Assembly (NCBI GenBank): GCA_030145245.1
Contig: JAQYWC010000003.1
Location: 105,151-169,150, forward strand
Length of the DNA stretch: 64,000 nucleotides
Direction of reading: 5' to 3'
DNA from: Desulfobacterium sp.
GTDB lineage: Bacteria > Desulfobacterota > Desulfobacteria > Desulfobacterales > Desulfobacteraceae
Shown piece by piece: positions 1 through 7,783 of the stretch. A program made the translations under genes and the position numbers. Every line of letters starts with the position of its first letter. Position 1 is the first letter of the stretch. The notes under the pieces were generated by a model that saw only the letters and a program-made list of their open reading frames with translations, was not told the DNA's origin and made no database searches.

Positions 1-545
1 TCATCGGGCCGGTCCCTCAGGGGCGGAATCTCGATCTTGATGATGTTGAGCCGGTAGAAGAGGTCTTCCCTGAACTCCTTGTTCTTGATCTTGTCTTCCA
101 GCTGGCAATTGGTTGCGGCAATGACCCATGCGTCGGTCTTGATGTCCTGTTCAGACCCAAGGGGCGAGAATTCACCGCACTGGAGGACATGGAGTATCTT
201 GGACTGCAAAGAGAGGGGCATATCACCAATTTCATCCAGGAACAACACCCCTTTGTGGGCCATCTGGAACTTTCCCCGCCGTTTCTTCTGGGCACCGGTG
301 AACGCTCCCTGCTCATAACCGTAGAGTTCGCTTTCGAGCAGGGTTTCCGGGAGGGCCGCGCAGTTGACCTTTACAAAGGCGTTTTTCGACCGTGGAGATT
401 CACGGTAAAGGGTCTGGGCGATCACCTCTTTACCCACGCCCGTCTCACCGGTAATAACGATGTTGAGACAGGTGTCGGCAACGTGCCGGATCAACTCTTT
501 TATCTTCAGTATCTGTTTGCTTACTCCGATGATGGGTGGATTCAT
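1..545 (-). CDS. Sigma-54-dependent transcriptional activator, AAA+ domain (partial, runs off the window)
   Basis: Only the first 181 residues lie in the window; the gene continues past base 1. The sequence shows a sigma-54 interaction AAA+ domain starting almost at the initiator Met. Walker A is GETGVGKE near residue 36, the sigma-54 contact loop GAFTGA follows, and Walker B is VLFLDEIGD. The family hydrolyses ATP to open sigma-54 RNA polymerase promoters. There is no N-terminal receiver domain: the start at 545 lies 8 bases after the stop of a separate receiver gene (554-940), so receiver and output are probably two polypeptides of one operon. An ATG fits, with a weak GAAGAA Shine-Dalgarno. 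The C-terminal DNA-binding domain and target promoters cannot be seen. Confidence 0.9.
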   Translation of the reverse strand, partial: MNPPIIGVSKQILKIKELIRHVADTCLNIVITGETGVGKEVIAQTLYRESPRSKNAFVKVNCAALPETLLESELYGYEQGAFTGAQKKRRGKFQMAHKGVLFLDEIGDMPLSLQSKILHVLQCGEFSPLGSEQDIKTDAWVIAATNCQLEDKIKNKEFREDLFYRLNIIKIEIPPLRDRPD

Positions 546-553
546 AATTCTTC

Positions 554-940
554 TTATTTACCGGCTTTAGTGTTGGTAAGAAGGTCTATCAGAAACTCTT
601 CGATTTTAAAAAGATCCACTGGCTTGTAAAGAACGATATCGGCATCCGCCTCCGAGGCCAAGGCTCCCGGGTGGTCTCCCCAGCCGGTTATGGCGATGAT
701 CCTCATGGCCGGGTACTGATTCTTGGTCATGGCAATCAGACCAACGCCGCTGATGTTCGGCATCACAAGATCGGTGATCAGGGCGTCAAATCCCTTTGAA
801 TCGTTCTTGAGAATCTTCACGGCATCCAGGCCGTTGGTCGCTGTTTTCACGCTGTAATCAAGGGACGTGAAAAAATCATAGAACGAGAGAAGTATATCCT
901 CGTTATCGTCAACAATGAGAAGTCTGTAAGATTGGGACAT
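554..940 (-). CDS. Single-domain response regulator (receiver)
   Basis: This 128-residue protein is a stand-alone CheY-like receiver. The acidic pair is in LLIVDDNED near residues 8-15, the phospho-acceptor Asp is in ALITDLVMPN near residue 57, and the conserved Lys is in LYKPVD near residue 106. No output domain follows. The sigma-54 activator begins 8 bases downstream on the same strand, and this receiver probably controls it or competes for the same kinase. No kinase gene is visible here. The upstream 941-1122 stretch shows no gene. Confidence 0.9.
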   Translation of the reverse strand: MSQSYRLLIVDDNEDILLSFYDFFTSLDYSVKTATNGLDAVKILKNDSKGFDALITDLVMPNISGVGLIAMTKNQYPAMRIIAITGWGDHPGALASEADADIVLYKPVDLFKIEEFLIDLLTNTKAGK

Positions 941-1122
941 TGTCGCCTCTCAACATGATAGCAACTGTCATGGCCCCGGGGGGCCAGGATATTAAATTTT
1001 AGGTTAAAAACAGAAGCATTCTGATGCAATGCTAAAACATACTGATTTGTAAAATTGTTATACCGCCAGAACGAATTTAGCAAGAAAAAAGTACATTTAT
1101 TTCCCAGGTTCCAGCGAAAAGG

Positions 1123-2055
1123 CTATTTCAGATAGGAGATTAGTATATATAGGAAGAAAAGAAGAATGAAGCCAATCCCGGATTTTTTGCCGATTTTTCC
1201 CTTTCCAAGGGCGATGGCTGCCAGCAACACGGCAATGAACACCATGAAGGGAAATTCAAAGGTCATGAGGCTCTTTTCCACCGGCATGGGATTCAGCAGC
1301 CCAACGGCTCCCATCACAAGGCAGATGTTAAACAGGTTGCTGCCGACGATGTTACCAACGGAAAGATCGCTCTCACCCTTTGATGATGCAACAGCGGAAG
1401 TGGCAAGTTCCGGGAGAGAGGTTCCCAGGGCCACCACTGAGATGCCGATGAACGCTTCGGAAAGCCCTATGCTCCTTGCCATGACAATGGCCGATCGCAC
1501 CACCATGTCAGCTCCCTTGGCAAGTCCGATAAGACCTGCCACCATCATGACGGAGTTGATGGCTATGGCTCTGAAGGAGCGCTCCCGTGGCGCTTTCTGA
1601 CTGTTTTTGTCCTTTGCGTTCCTGATCCCGAAGAGGAGAAAGATCACCAGTATGGCGATGAGCAGGGCCCCGTCTTCATAGCCGATATGGCCGTCCATGC
1701 AGAGCACCCAGAAGATAACGCTGGCAGCAAGCATATAGGGCAGCTCGAACCGGGTGATCTGCCGGTTGATGGTCACCGGCTGGATCACGGCGCTGATGCC
1801 GAGCACCAGGGCAATGTTGATCACGTTGCTTCCAAGGATATTACCCACGGAAATCCCCCCGGCTCCCTTGACAGAAGCCACAAGACTCACCAGGAGTTCC
1901 GGGGCTGATGTGGCAAAGGCGACCACGGTAAGCCCCACGATCACGGGCTTTATGGAGAGGAGTATGGCTGTTGAGGCCGCTCCCCTGACAAGAAATTCAG
2001 AACCGAGATAGAGAAGAACCAGTCCGATAAAGAGTATACCTACTTCTATAACCAC
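1123..2055 (-). CDS. Calcium/sodium antiporter, YrbG-type (CaCA family)
   Basis: About 310 residues with roughly ten hydrophobic helices. The two inverted alpha repeats of the Ca2+:cation antiporter family are clear: VAFATSAPELLVSL followed by GNILGSNVINIALV in the first half, and VALGTSLPELATSA followed by GNIVGSNLFNICLV in the second. Their acidic and Asn residues form the cation site in the family. The protein should exchange Na+ or H+ for Ca2+ across the inner membrane. I chose the GTG at 2055 because AAAGGAA lies just upstream; a GTG at 2073 would add six residues but has no ribosome site. It stands alone, with no functional partner nearby. Confidence 0.88.
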   Translation of the reverse strand: MVIEVGILFIGLVLLYLGSEFLVRGAASTAILLSIKPVIVGLTVVAFATSAPELLVSLVASVKGAGGISVGNILGSNVINIALVLGISAVIQPVTINRQITRFELPYMLAASVIFWVLCMDGHIGYEDGALLIAILVIFLLFGIRNAKDKNSQKAPRERSFRAIAINSVMMVAGLIGLAKGADMVVRSAIVMARSIGLSEAFIGISVVALGTSLPELATSAVASSKGESDLSVGNIVGSNLFNICLVMGAVGLLNPMPVEKSLMTFEFPFMVFIAVLLAAIALGKGKIGKKSGIGFILLFFLYILISYLK

Positions 2056-2197
2056 TATATTTCCTTTACACACCCTGTTATTGTTGTTCGGCTATTGCCT
2101 AATACAACATTTTATTTTATGATATTTCTTTATAGTATTCGGACACTATAAACATTGATTCATTAATATCAAATACTATTTTGAAAAGGAAGCATAT

Positions 2198-3211
2198 ATG
2201 AAGAGAACTGTGATCAGGGGAACTGGCCGAGCGCTCCCATCCCGACTTGTTACCAATGATGATCTGACTAAAATAATGGACACCTCGGACGAGTGGATCC
2301 GCCAGAGAACCGGTATCGAACAGCGCTACTGGATTCCTGAAGGTGAGGAGATAGGCGCCTCGGATCTCGGCTTTGAAGCGGCTCAAAAAGCCCTTGACCT
2401 GGCCGGATGGACAGCAGAAGACCTGGATTTTATCATCTTTGCAACCTTGAGTCCCGATATCATGTTCCCGGGGTCGGGCTGCCTTCTTGCGGCCAAGCTT
2501 GGTCTTAACTCCACCCCGGCCCTTGACATCCGCCAGCAGTGCACGGGATTTCTTTACGGGCTTGCCACGGCAGACGCCTACATCAAGAGCGGACTTGCCA
2601 ACAAAATTTTGGTTGTGGGCGCAGAGGTCCACAGCACAGGGCTTGACAAGAGCACCCGGGGCCGGGATGTGACCGTGATCTTTGGTGACGGTGCAGGAGC
2701 CGTCTGTGTGGAAGGCATCGAGACCGACAAAAACGTGGGTGTCATTGCATCCGCCCTCCATGCGGACGGAAGAGGGGCTGACTCCCTCATGGTGGAGTTG
2801 CCCGCATCCCGGCTTCCGGACAGGATGCCCCTGGACATTCCCTTTGACGACCCCCGTTACTTTCCCAGCATGGACGGCAAAAAGGTGTTTAAACAGGCCG
2901 TTCGAAAACTTCCGGAGGTAACCAAGGAAGTGCTGACAAAGGCCAATACACCCCTTGATGATGTTGACATGTTTTTCCCCCACCAGGCAAATCTCAGGAT
3001 CAACCAGGCCTATGGGCAGTTCATGAAGATCGATGAGTCCAAGATCTTCAACAACATCCAGCGGTATGGTAATACAACGGCGGCAAGCATCCCCATCGCC
3101 CTTGATGAAGCCATGGAGCAGAAACTTGTGGGCAAGCCGAACGATACGGTTCTCTTCCTTGGACTGGGCGCCGGACTCACCTGGGGAGGCCTCCTCTACA
3201 GGTTCGTTTAA
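2198..3211 (+). CDS. fabH: 3-oxoacyl-ACP synthase III (FabH-like)
   Basis: A 337-residue thiolase-fold protein of normal FabH length. The nucleophile Cys is about residue 115 (IRQQCTGF), the active-site His is in FFPHQANLRIN and the Asn in RYGNTTAAS, completing the Cys-His-Asn triad. KAS III condenses an acyl-CoA primer with malonyl-ACP to start fatty acid synthesis. The ATG is preceded by AAAAGGAAG. It is followed at once by a rho-independent terminator, so it is probably monocistronic and separate from the large lipid locus that starts 12 kb downstream. Other primer specificities are possible. Confidence 0.88.
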   Translation: MKRTVIRGTGRALPSRLVTNDDLTKIMDTSDEWIRQRTGIEQRYWIPEGEEIGASDLGFEAAQKALDLAGWTAEDLDFIIFATLSPDIMFPGSGCLLAAKLGLNSTPALDIRQQCTGFLYGLATADAYIKSGLANKILVVGAEVHSTGLDKSTRGRDVTVIFGDGAGAVCVEGIETDKNVGVIASALHADGRGADSLMVELPASRLPDRMPLDIPFDDPRYFPSMDGKKVFKQAVRKLPEVTKEVLTKANTPLDDVDMFFPHQANLRINQAYGQFMKIDESKIFNNIQRYGNTTAASIPIALDEAMEQKLVGKPNDTVLFLGLGAGLTWGGLLYRFV

Positions 3212-3235
3212 GTCCCTGCACACGCTTTACAATAA

Positions 3236-3276
3236 CCGGGTGTTACAGGGTGGAAACCCTGGCACCCGGTTTTTTC
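3236..3276 (+). terminator. Rho-independent terminator after fabH
   Basis: The arms CCGGGTG and CACCCGG enclose a further CAGGG/CCCTG pairing and are followed by TTTTTT. The site lies 25 bases after the fabH stop. Confidence 0.85.
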
Positions 3277-3310
3277 TTCCTTTCCTGAACACAATTTCTT
3301 GACAATCTTC

Positions 3311-3340
3311 TTGACAACAGCAGGGATAGACCATTATTTA
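3311..3340 (+). promoter_or_regulatory. Sigma-70-like promoter for the beta-helix/glmM operon
   Basis: A perfect TTGACA at 3311-3316 is followed after 18 bases by TATTTA at 3335-3340. The predicted start of transcription, 6-8 bases further on, falls at the ATG at 3348. The gene also lacks a Shine-Dalgarno, so the transcript may be leaderless. Inferred from motif spacing only. Confidence 0.5.
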
Positions 3341-3347
3341 ACCGGGT

Positions 3348-4556
3348 ATGATCACAAAAACAGTAATAGAACGATTGATTGACAAAGGCGTTGAGATTCC
3401 GAATCCCTCATCGGTTGTCATCGGGGAGGATGTTGATCCGGGCAGGATCTCCGGGCAGGGGGTGACGCTCCATCCCGGAACGAGAATTCTCGGGGAAAAG
3501 ACCCTGATAATGGCCGGCGCCACCATTGGATTTGAGGCCCCGGTAACCCTTTCCAACACCATGGTGGGCCCAGAAACCAGCCTCAAGGGCGGTTTTTTCC
3601 AGGATGCCGTGTTTGCGGGTCACAACTCTTTTGGCTCCGGCGCCCATGTCAGGGGCGGAACCATTCTTGAAGAGGAGGCCTCGGCTGCCCATACGGTGGG
3701 CCTGAAACAGACCATCCTGTTTCCCTTTGTGACCCTGGGAAGCCTGATCAATTTCTGTGACATCCTCATGGCCGGCGGCACCAGCCGAAAGGATCACAGC
3801 GAAGTCGGAAGCTCCTTTATCCACTTCAACTACACCCCGAACCAGGACAAGGCCACACCTTCCATGCTTGGCAACGTCCACCAGGGCGTGATGCTTGACC
3901 AGCGGCCCGTTTTCCTGGGAGGGCAGGGCGGTCTTGTGGGGCCCTGCAGACTTGCATTCGGAACGGTAACGGCAGCAGGAACCATCTGCCGCAGGGATGA
4001 GCTCAGACCCGACCGGATCGTGTTCGGAGGGGCGTTAAAAGGGGGCTCCATCCCCAGGAAGGAAGGAGCCTACACCAATGCCAAAAAGATATACCACGCC
4101 AACTGCGCTTATATTGCAGGGCTCATCAGCCTGATGAACTGGTACAGGCACGTGAGATCACGGTTTGTCTCTGAGCCCCTTTCAGATAAGCTGCACAAGG
4201 GAATGACGGACACCCTTCAGGTCTGCATAGATGAACGGATCAAACGACTCGGGGCTTTTTGCATAAAACTCGAGGACTCAAGAGAGCTCCTCATCTCCCG
4301 GGCAAAAGGTGAAATGACCGAACCGATCCGCATCCACGATGCCATCATCAAACAATGGCCTGATGCAAAAGCCATTCTCACCAGCGAGACCGGTCATGAC
4401 AATTCACACGGGATCCCAAAACCGTTTCTGGACGCCGTCAATTCAGGTACCAACTATATCGAGACCATCAAAGGCCTTGATCCTGCCGCAGCTATCCTTG
4501 GAAGCGACTGGCTCAATACAATCGAACAGACAATCATGGAAAAAATCAAACTCTAA
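3348..4556 (+). CDS. Left-handed beta-helix (hexapeptide repeat) protein, GlmU C-domain-like
   Basis: A 402-residue protein whose first 240 residues contain imperfect hexapeptide turns (GEDVDPG, GVTLHPGTRILG, TLIMAGATIG) typical of left-handed beta-helix acyl- and nucleotidyltransferases. No N-terminal nucleotidyltransferase Rossmann domain (GxGTRM type) is present. The last 150 residues are helical and unassigned. It lies 24 bases upstream of glmM, so a role in amino-sugar or UDP-GlcNAc supply is plausible, but it cannot be a complete bifunctional GlmU. There is no Shine-Dalgarno before the ATG, which agrees with the leaderless promoter proposed at 3311-3340. The reaction is unknown. Confidence 0.75.
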   Translation: MITKTVIERLIDKGVEIPNPSSVVIGEDVDPGRISGQGVTLHPGTRILGEKTLIMAGATIGFEAPVTLSNTMVGPETSLKGGFFQDAVFAGHNSFGSGAHVRGGTILEEEASAAHTVGLKQTILFPFVTLGSLINFCDILMAGGTSRKDHSEVGSSFIHFNYTPNQDKATPSMLGNVHQGVMLDQRPVFLGGQGGLVGPCRLAFGTVTAAGTICRRDELRPDRIVFGGALKGGSIPRKEGAYTNAKKIYHANCAYIAGLISLMNWYRHVRSRFVSEPLSDKLHKGMTDTLQVCIDERIKRLGAFCIKLEDSRELLISRAKGEMTEPIRIHDAIIKQWPDAKAILTSETGHDNSHGIPKPFLDAVNSGTNYIETIKGLDPAAAILGSDWLNTIEQTIMEKIKL

Positions 4557-4580
4557 CACCGAGATAAGACAGGTCCATAC

Positions 4581-5960
4581 ATGGGAAAACTATTTGGTAC
4601 AGACGGAATACGGGGACTTGCTAACCGCTACCCCATGACGGCTTCGGTGGCCTTGAAAACAGGGCAGGCTGTTGCACGCTTTGTAAAAAAACAGGGCGCA
4701 GGCATTGTTATCATCGGCAAGGACACGCGGCTGTCGGGTGACATGCTCGAGTCGGCCCTTGCAGCAGGCATCACCTCCATGGGGATCGATGTACTGCTTG
4801 CCGGTGTCATTCCAACACCGGGGGTGGCTTTCCTTGCATCCACCGTTGAAGGTGCCGGTGCAGGCGTGGTGCTTTCCGCGTCCCACAACCCCTATCATGA
4901 CAACGGAATAAAGATCTTCAAAGCAGGCGGCCACAAACTCACCGATCCGGAAGAAGAGGAGATTGAAGCATTCATCCTGGAAACGGGCAACCAGGAGCAC
5001 CCCGTTGCAAACAGTGATCCTGTCATTCAAACAGGAACCATTGCAACCCTTGATGATGCATCGGAACGCTATGCAAAGTTCCTGCAGAACAGCTATGAAC
5101 GAGACGCCCATGAAACAGCTCCTTCCCCAAAACGCTTCAACATGGTTATCGACTGCTCCAACGGCGCTTCGTATAAAGTTGCGCCCATGCTTTTTTCTAA
5201 ACTTCCGTTTGATGTTGAATTCATTTTCAACACACCGGATGGAAAGAATATCAATCACCAGTGCGGTTCCCAGCACACAGAAACCCTTTCCCAACGGGTG
5301 GTTGCTAAAGGTGCAGACCTGGGCCTTGCCTTTGACGGCGATGCCGACCGCTTGATTGCTGTGGATGAAAACGGCGTCAAAATAACCGGGGATAAAATCC
5401 TTGCCATCTGCGCAAACCATGCAAAAGACCAGGGCAGATTAAAAAATAATCTCGTGGTCAGCACGGTCATGAGTAACATCGGCCTTTCAATGGCCCTTAA
5501 AACCCTTGGCATCGATCATTTAAAAGCAGGGGTTGGAGATCGGGAGGTGCTCAAGGAGATGTGGGAAACCGGCGCCGTCATGGGAGGCGAGGATTCCGGA
5601 CACATGATATTTTCCGAGTTCCACACCACAGGAGATGGAATTCTCTCGGGCCTGCGCCTTATCCGGGTGATGGCAGACACGGGAAAGTCCCTCTCGGAAC
5701 TCGCATCGGTCATGACAGTCTACCCCCAGGTTCTCATGAACGTGGAAGTCGATGCTTCCAGGCCCGATTTCATGAAGATCAAAACCATAGCAGATGAAAT
5801 TGAGAGTGTGGAACAGGAACTTAAGGACACAGGCCGTGTCCTTGTCAGGTATTCCGGAACCCAGCCCCTGCTCCGGGTCATGGTCGAAGGCCCCGATCCC
5901 CAAATAACCGAAGCCCACTGCCTCAGGATCTGTGACGCCATAAAAACCGCAGCGATCTAA
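4581..5960 (+). CDS. glmM: Phosphoglucosamine mutase GlmM
   Basis: Converts glucosamine-6-phosphate to glucosamine-1-phosphate for peptidoglycan and LPS precursors in the cytoplasm. At 459 residues it is slightly longer than the usual 445. Key parts visible are the N-terminal FGTDGIRG, the phospho-serine loop SASHNP with the catalytic Ser near residue 101, the metal loop DGDADR near 252, GEDSGH near 333, and the phosphate-binding VRYSGTQPLLRVM at the C-terminus. It forms an operon with the beta-helix protein just upstream and ends before a strong bidirectional terminator. Confidence 0.95.
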   Translation: MGKLFGTDGIRGLANRYPMTASVALKTGQAVARFVKKQGAGIVIIGKDTRLSGDMLESALAAGITSMGIDVLLAGVIPTPGVAFLASTVEGAGAGVVLSASHNPYHDNGIKIFKAGGHKLTDPEEEEIEAFILETGNQEHPVANSDPVIQTGTIATLDDASERYAKFLQNSYERDAHETAPSPKRFNMVIDCSNGASYKVAPMLFSKLPFDVEFIFNTPDGKNINHQCGSQHTETLSQRVVAKGADLGLAFDGDADRLIAVDENGVKITGDKILAICANHAKDQGRLKNNLVVSTVMSNIGLSMALKTLGIDHLKAGVGDREVLKEMWETGAVMGGEDSGHMIFSEFHTTGDGILSGLRLIRVMADTGKSLSELASVMTVYPQVLMNVEVDASRPDFMKIKTIADEIESVEQELKDTGRVLVRYSGTQPLLRVMVEGPDPQITEAHCLRICDAIKTAAI

Positions 5961-6118
5961 CTGTTGTTCTTATCATCCGTGACTATATCTCCTGTGTTTT
6001 GAATAACCTGCACAGCACGATCATCGTACAAACGAATCATGCCGTAATCCTTGACATTTGTGACTTCAAGATTTGGAATACCATTTTTCCTGAGCCACGC
6101 CTTGATGAGTTGAATCAA
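5957..6118 (-). other. Possible small ORF or gene fragment
   Basis: On the minus strand an open frame of about 53 codons from a TTG at 6118 to a TAG at 5957 reads as plausible protein (it includes KAWLRKNGIPNLEVTNVKDY). It lies in the otherwise empty 260-base gap between glmM and the Bax inhibitor gene. It has no ATG, no clear Shine-Dalgarno, and starts just beyond the 6131-6188 terminator hairpin. It overlaps the end of glmM by a few bases. It is most likely a remnant of a longer gene; I do not recognise the family. Confidence 0.2.
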
Positions 6119-6130
6119 ACAGATTTTAAC

Positions 6131-6188
6131 ATAAAAGCCCGGTGAACACTCCCTGAATAAGGGCAGGGGAGGGTCACCGGGCTTTTAT
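6131..6188. terminator. Bidirectional terminator between glmM and the Bax inhibitor gene
   Basis: A perfect 15-base inverted repeat (ATAAAAGCCCGGTGA at 6131-6145 and its complement at 6174-6188) has A/T flanks on both sides. It can stop transcripts arriving from both convergent genes. Confidence 0.85.
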
Positions 6189-6221
6189 TGTTACGACAGG
6201 GAACTATCTAATAAAACAATT

Positions 6222-6929
6222 TTAGTCCCTTGAAACCCCAAATATACGGAGCAGCATGATAAACAGGTTGATGAAGTCAAGATAAAGGGTGAGCGCTCCC
6301 ATGATGGCTCCTTTTCTTACCATGGCGCCAGAGGCATCTGCCGGCTGGGTCATTGCCATGGTTTTGAGCTTCTGGGTATCATAGGCCGTAAGTCCCACAA
6401 ACACTACAACTCCGACGTAGGAGATGAGCATTGTCATTACAGGGCTTCTCAAAAATATGTTTACAACGGTTGCAATGATGATCCCGATAAGCCCCATCAT
6501 CATGAATCCGCCCATGGATGTGAGATCACGCTTTGTCACCATGCCGTAAACGCTGCAGGCAGAGAAGGTGAGGGCGCATACAAAAAAGGTGGAGACGATG
6601 GACGCGCTCGTATAAGCGAGAAAAACAGCCGACAATGTGGCCCCGTTAAGCACCGAGTAAAGCACAAAAAGGGCTGTTGCCGTTGATGCCTGGATCTTTT
6701 GAACCCTGGCACTCAGATAAAACACAAGTCCGAGTTCGCCAAAGATCAATCCAAAAAGGACCACCGGGTTTCCGAATATAATCTGGAGCAGCGCCTGGCT
6801 GTTTGCCACATAAAAGGCGGTAAACGCTGTCAGGCCAAGACCTATGGCCATCCAGTTATAAACGCTTCTGATGAACGCGTTTACCCTGACAAGGGAACTG
6901 GCATTGCTGAATGATGATTGTGTTACCAT
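6222..6929 (-). CDS. Bax inhibitor-1/YccA family membrane protein
   Basis: A 235-residue polytopic inner-membrane protein with about seven hydrophobic helices and the conserved C-terminal acidic/polar pattern around VFVGLTAYDTQKLK and YLDFINLFIMLLRIFG. These are typical of the BI-1/YbhL/YccA family, which is linked to pH-sensitive Ca2+ leak and to FtsH quality control. The ATG at 6929 has a perfect AGGAGG 9 bases upstream and a good promoter at 6974-7001. It is a single-gene transcript ending at the 6131-6188 terminator. Confidence 0.9.
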   Translation of the reverse strand: MVTQSSFSNASSLVRVNAFIRSVYNWMAIGLGLTAFTAFYVANSQALLQIIFGNPVVLFGLIFGELGLVFYLSARVQKIQASTATALFVLYSVLNGATLSAVFLAYTSASIVSTFFVCALTFSACSVYGMVTKRDLTSMGGFMMMGLIGIIIATVVNIFLRSPVMTMLISYVGVVVFVGLTAYDTQKLKTMAMTQPADASGAMVRKGAIMGALTLYLDFINLFIMLLRIFGVSRD

Positions 6930-6973
6930 TTATTAAAACCTCCTGAGTTAATGTTTTTTGATTCGATTGAACA

Positions 6974-7001
6974 AATATAACACAGCCAAACCACATTTCA
7001 A
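6974..7001 (-). promoter_or_regulatory. Sigma-70-like promoter of the Bax inhibitor gene
   Basis: Read on the minus strand, TTGAAA (7001-6996) is followed after 16 bases by TATATT (6979-6974). The ATG lies 45 bases further on, with AGGAGG between. Confidence 0.55.
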
Positions 7002-7131
7002 GATAATTACGTGGAAATCAGAAAACACCAACCTTGCTATATCTTTTTAGAAAATTATGGTATGATTTTCCCTTATACATCATTTTTATGGACTTTTTTT
7101 CATAAAAAATTGATTTGAGAAGGAGAAGAGC

Positions 7132-7596
7132 ATGAAATTAATCAATAAGGTATTGGGAATAGTTTTCTTGGTCCTGGGATTGGCAAATGCTGCAAGTGCT
7201 GCCATATTTGTTCTCAGCGAGTATGATTCCAGCAAAAACTGGAACCCTAAGAAATATGAGAGTTTGGGGTATGAAGAAGAGGGTCTCAATCTGACCGTCT
7301 CTGCCAAAGGACCATTGGCTGCTCCGGACAAAGAACGCGGCCTTCGCGTAACTAAAGGCCTTCTCTTCACTTTTGATGAGCCTGTCAGCCAATATAGCAT
7401 CGAATTCGATTCTAATGGTTCGTTCGACTATCAAGTCACCGAGACGACCATTCTGGTGACCGCTAAGAAGGGCAACCACTATATTAAGAGCATCACGGCA
7501 ACGGCCATGCCGTCGGTGCCGGTACCATCAACCGTGTTTTTGTTGGGGGCGGGTCTGGTTGGTCTTGTAGGGTTCAGAAAACAGGCAACCGCATAA
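7132..7596 (+). CDS. Exported protein with PEP-CTERM-like C-terminal sorting signal
   Basis: A 154-residue protein with an N-terminal signal peptide (hydrophobic residues 5-20, cleavage near ASA-A at 22-24). At the C-terminus, VPVPST is followed by a hydrophobic helix (VFLLGAGLVGLVGF) and a short basic tail (RKQATA). That tripartite tail matches PEP-CTERM signals, which exosortase removes on export to the cell surface or EPS. The 100-residue middle section is unassigned, probably beta-rich. A strong Shine-Dalgarno (GAAGGAGAAG) precedes the ATG and a terminator follows, so it is a stand-alone gene. No exosortase gene is in this window. Confidence 0.8.
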   Translation: MKLINKVLGIVFLVLGLANAASAAIFVLSEYDSSKNWNPKKYESLGYEEEGLNLTVSAKGPLAAPDKERGLRVTKGLLFTFDEPVSQYSIEFDSNGSFDYQVTETTILVTAKKGNHYIKSITATAMPSVPVPSTVFLLGAGLVGLVGFRKQATA

Positions 7597-7600
7597 TCCA

Positions 7601-7638
7601 AACAAGCCTTTCTTGTTCCAGGAGAAGGGCTTGTTTTT
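7601..7638 (+). terminator. Rho-independent terminator after the PEP-CTERM-like gene
   Basis: The arms AACAAGCC and GGCTTGTT are followed by a run of seven or more T. It starts a few bases after the stop codon. Confidence 0.8.
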
Positions 7639-7783
7639 TTGGTTTCTCTAAAAGTTTACATAATATCTATTATCACACAACCAGACAAAAAGATTTGATT
7701 TCTTTGGCCGGACCCCATTAATCATTTGTTATTCTGCCTTGTCTGTTCTATAAATAACACTCTGTTGATGGATTAAGGAAAAC

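Noticed and set aside
2117..3223. Long open frame antisense to fabH
   Set aside because: It mirrors the codon pattern of fabH, has no recognisable domain and no start signal; fabH has a complete catalytic triad.
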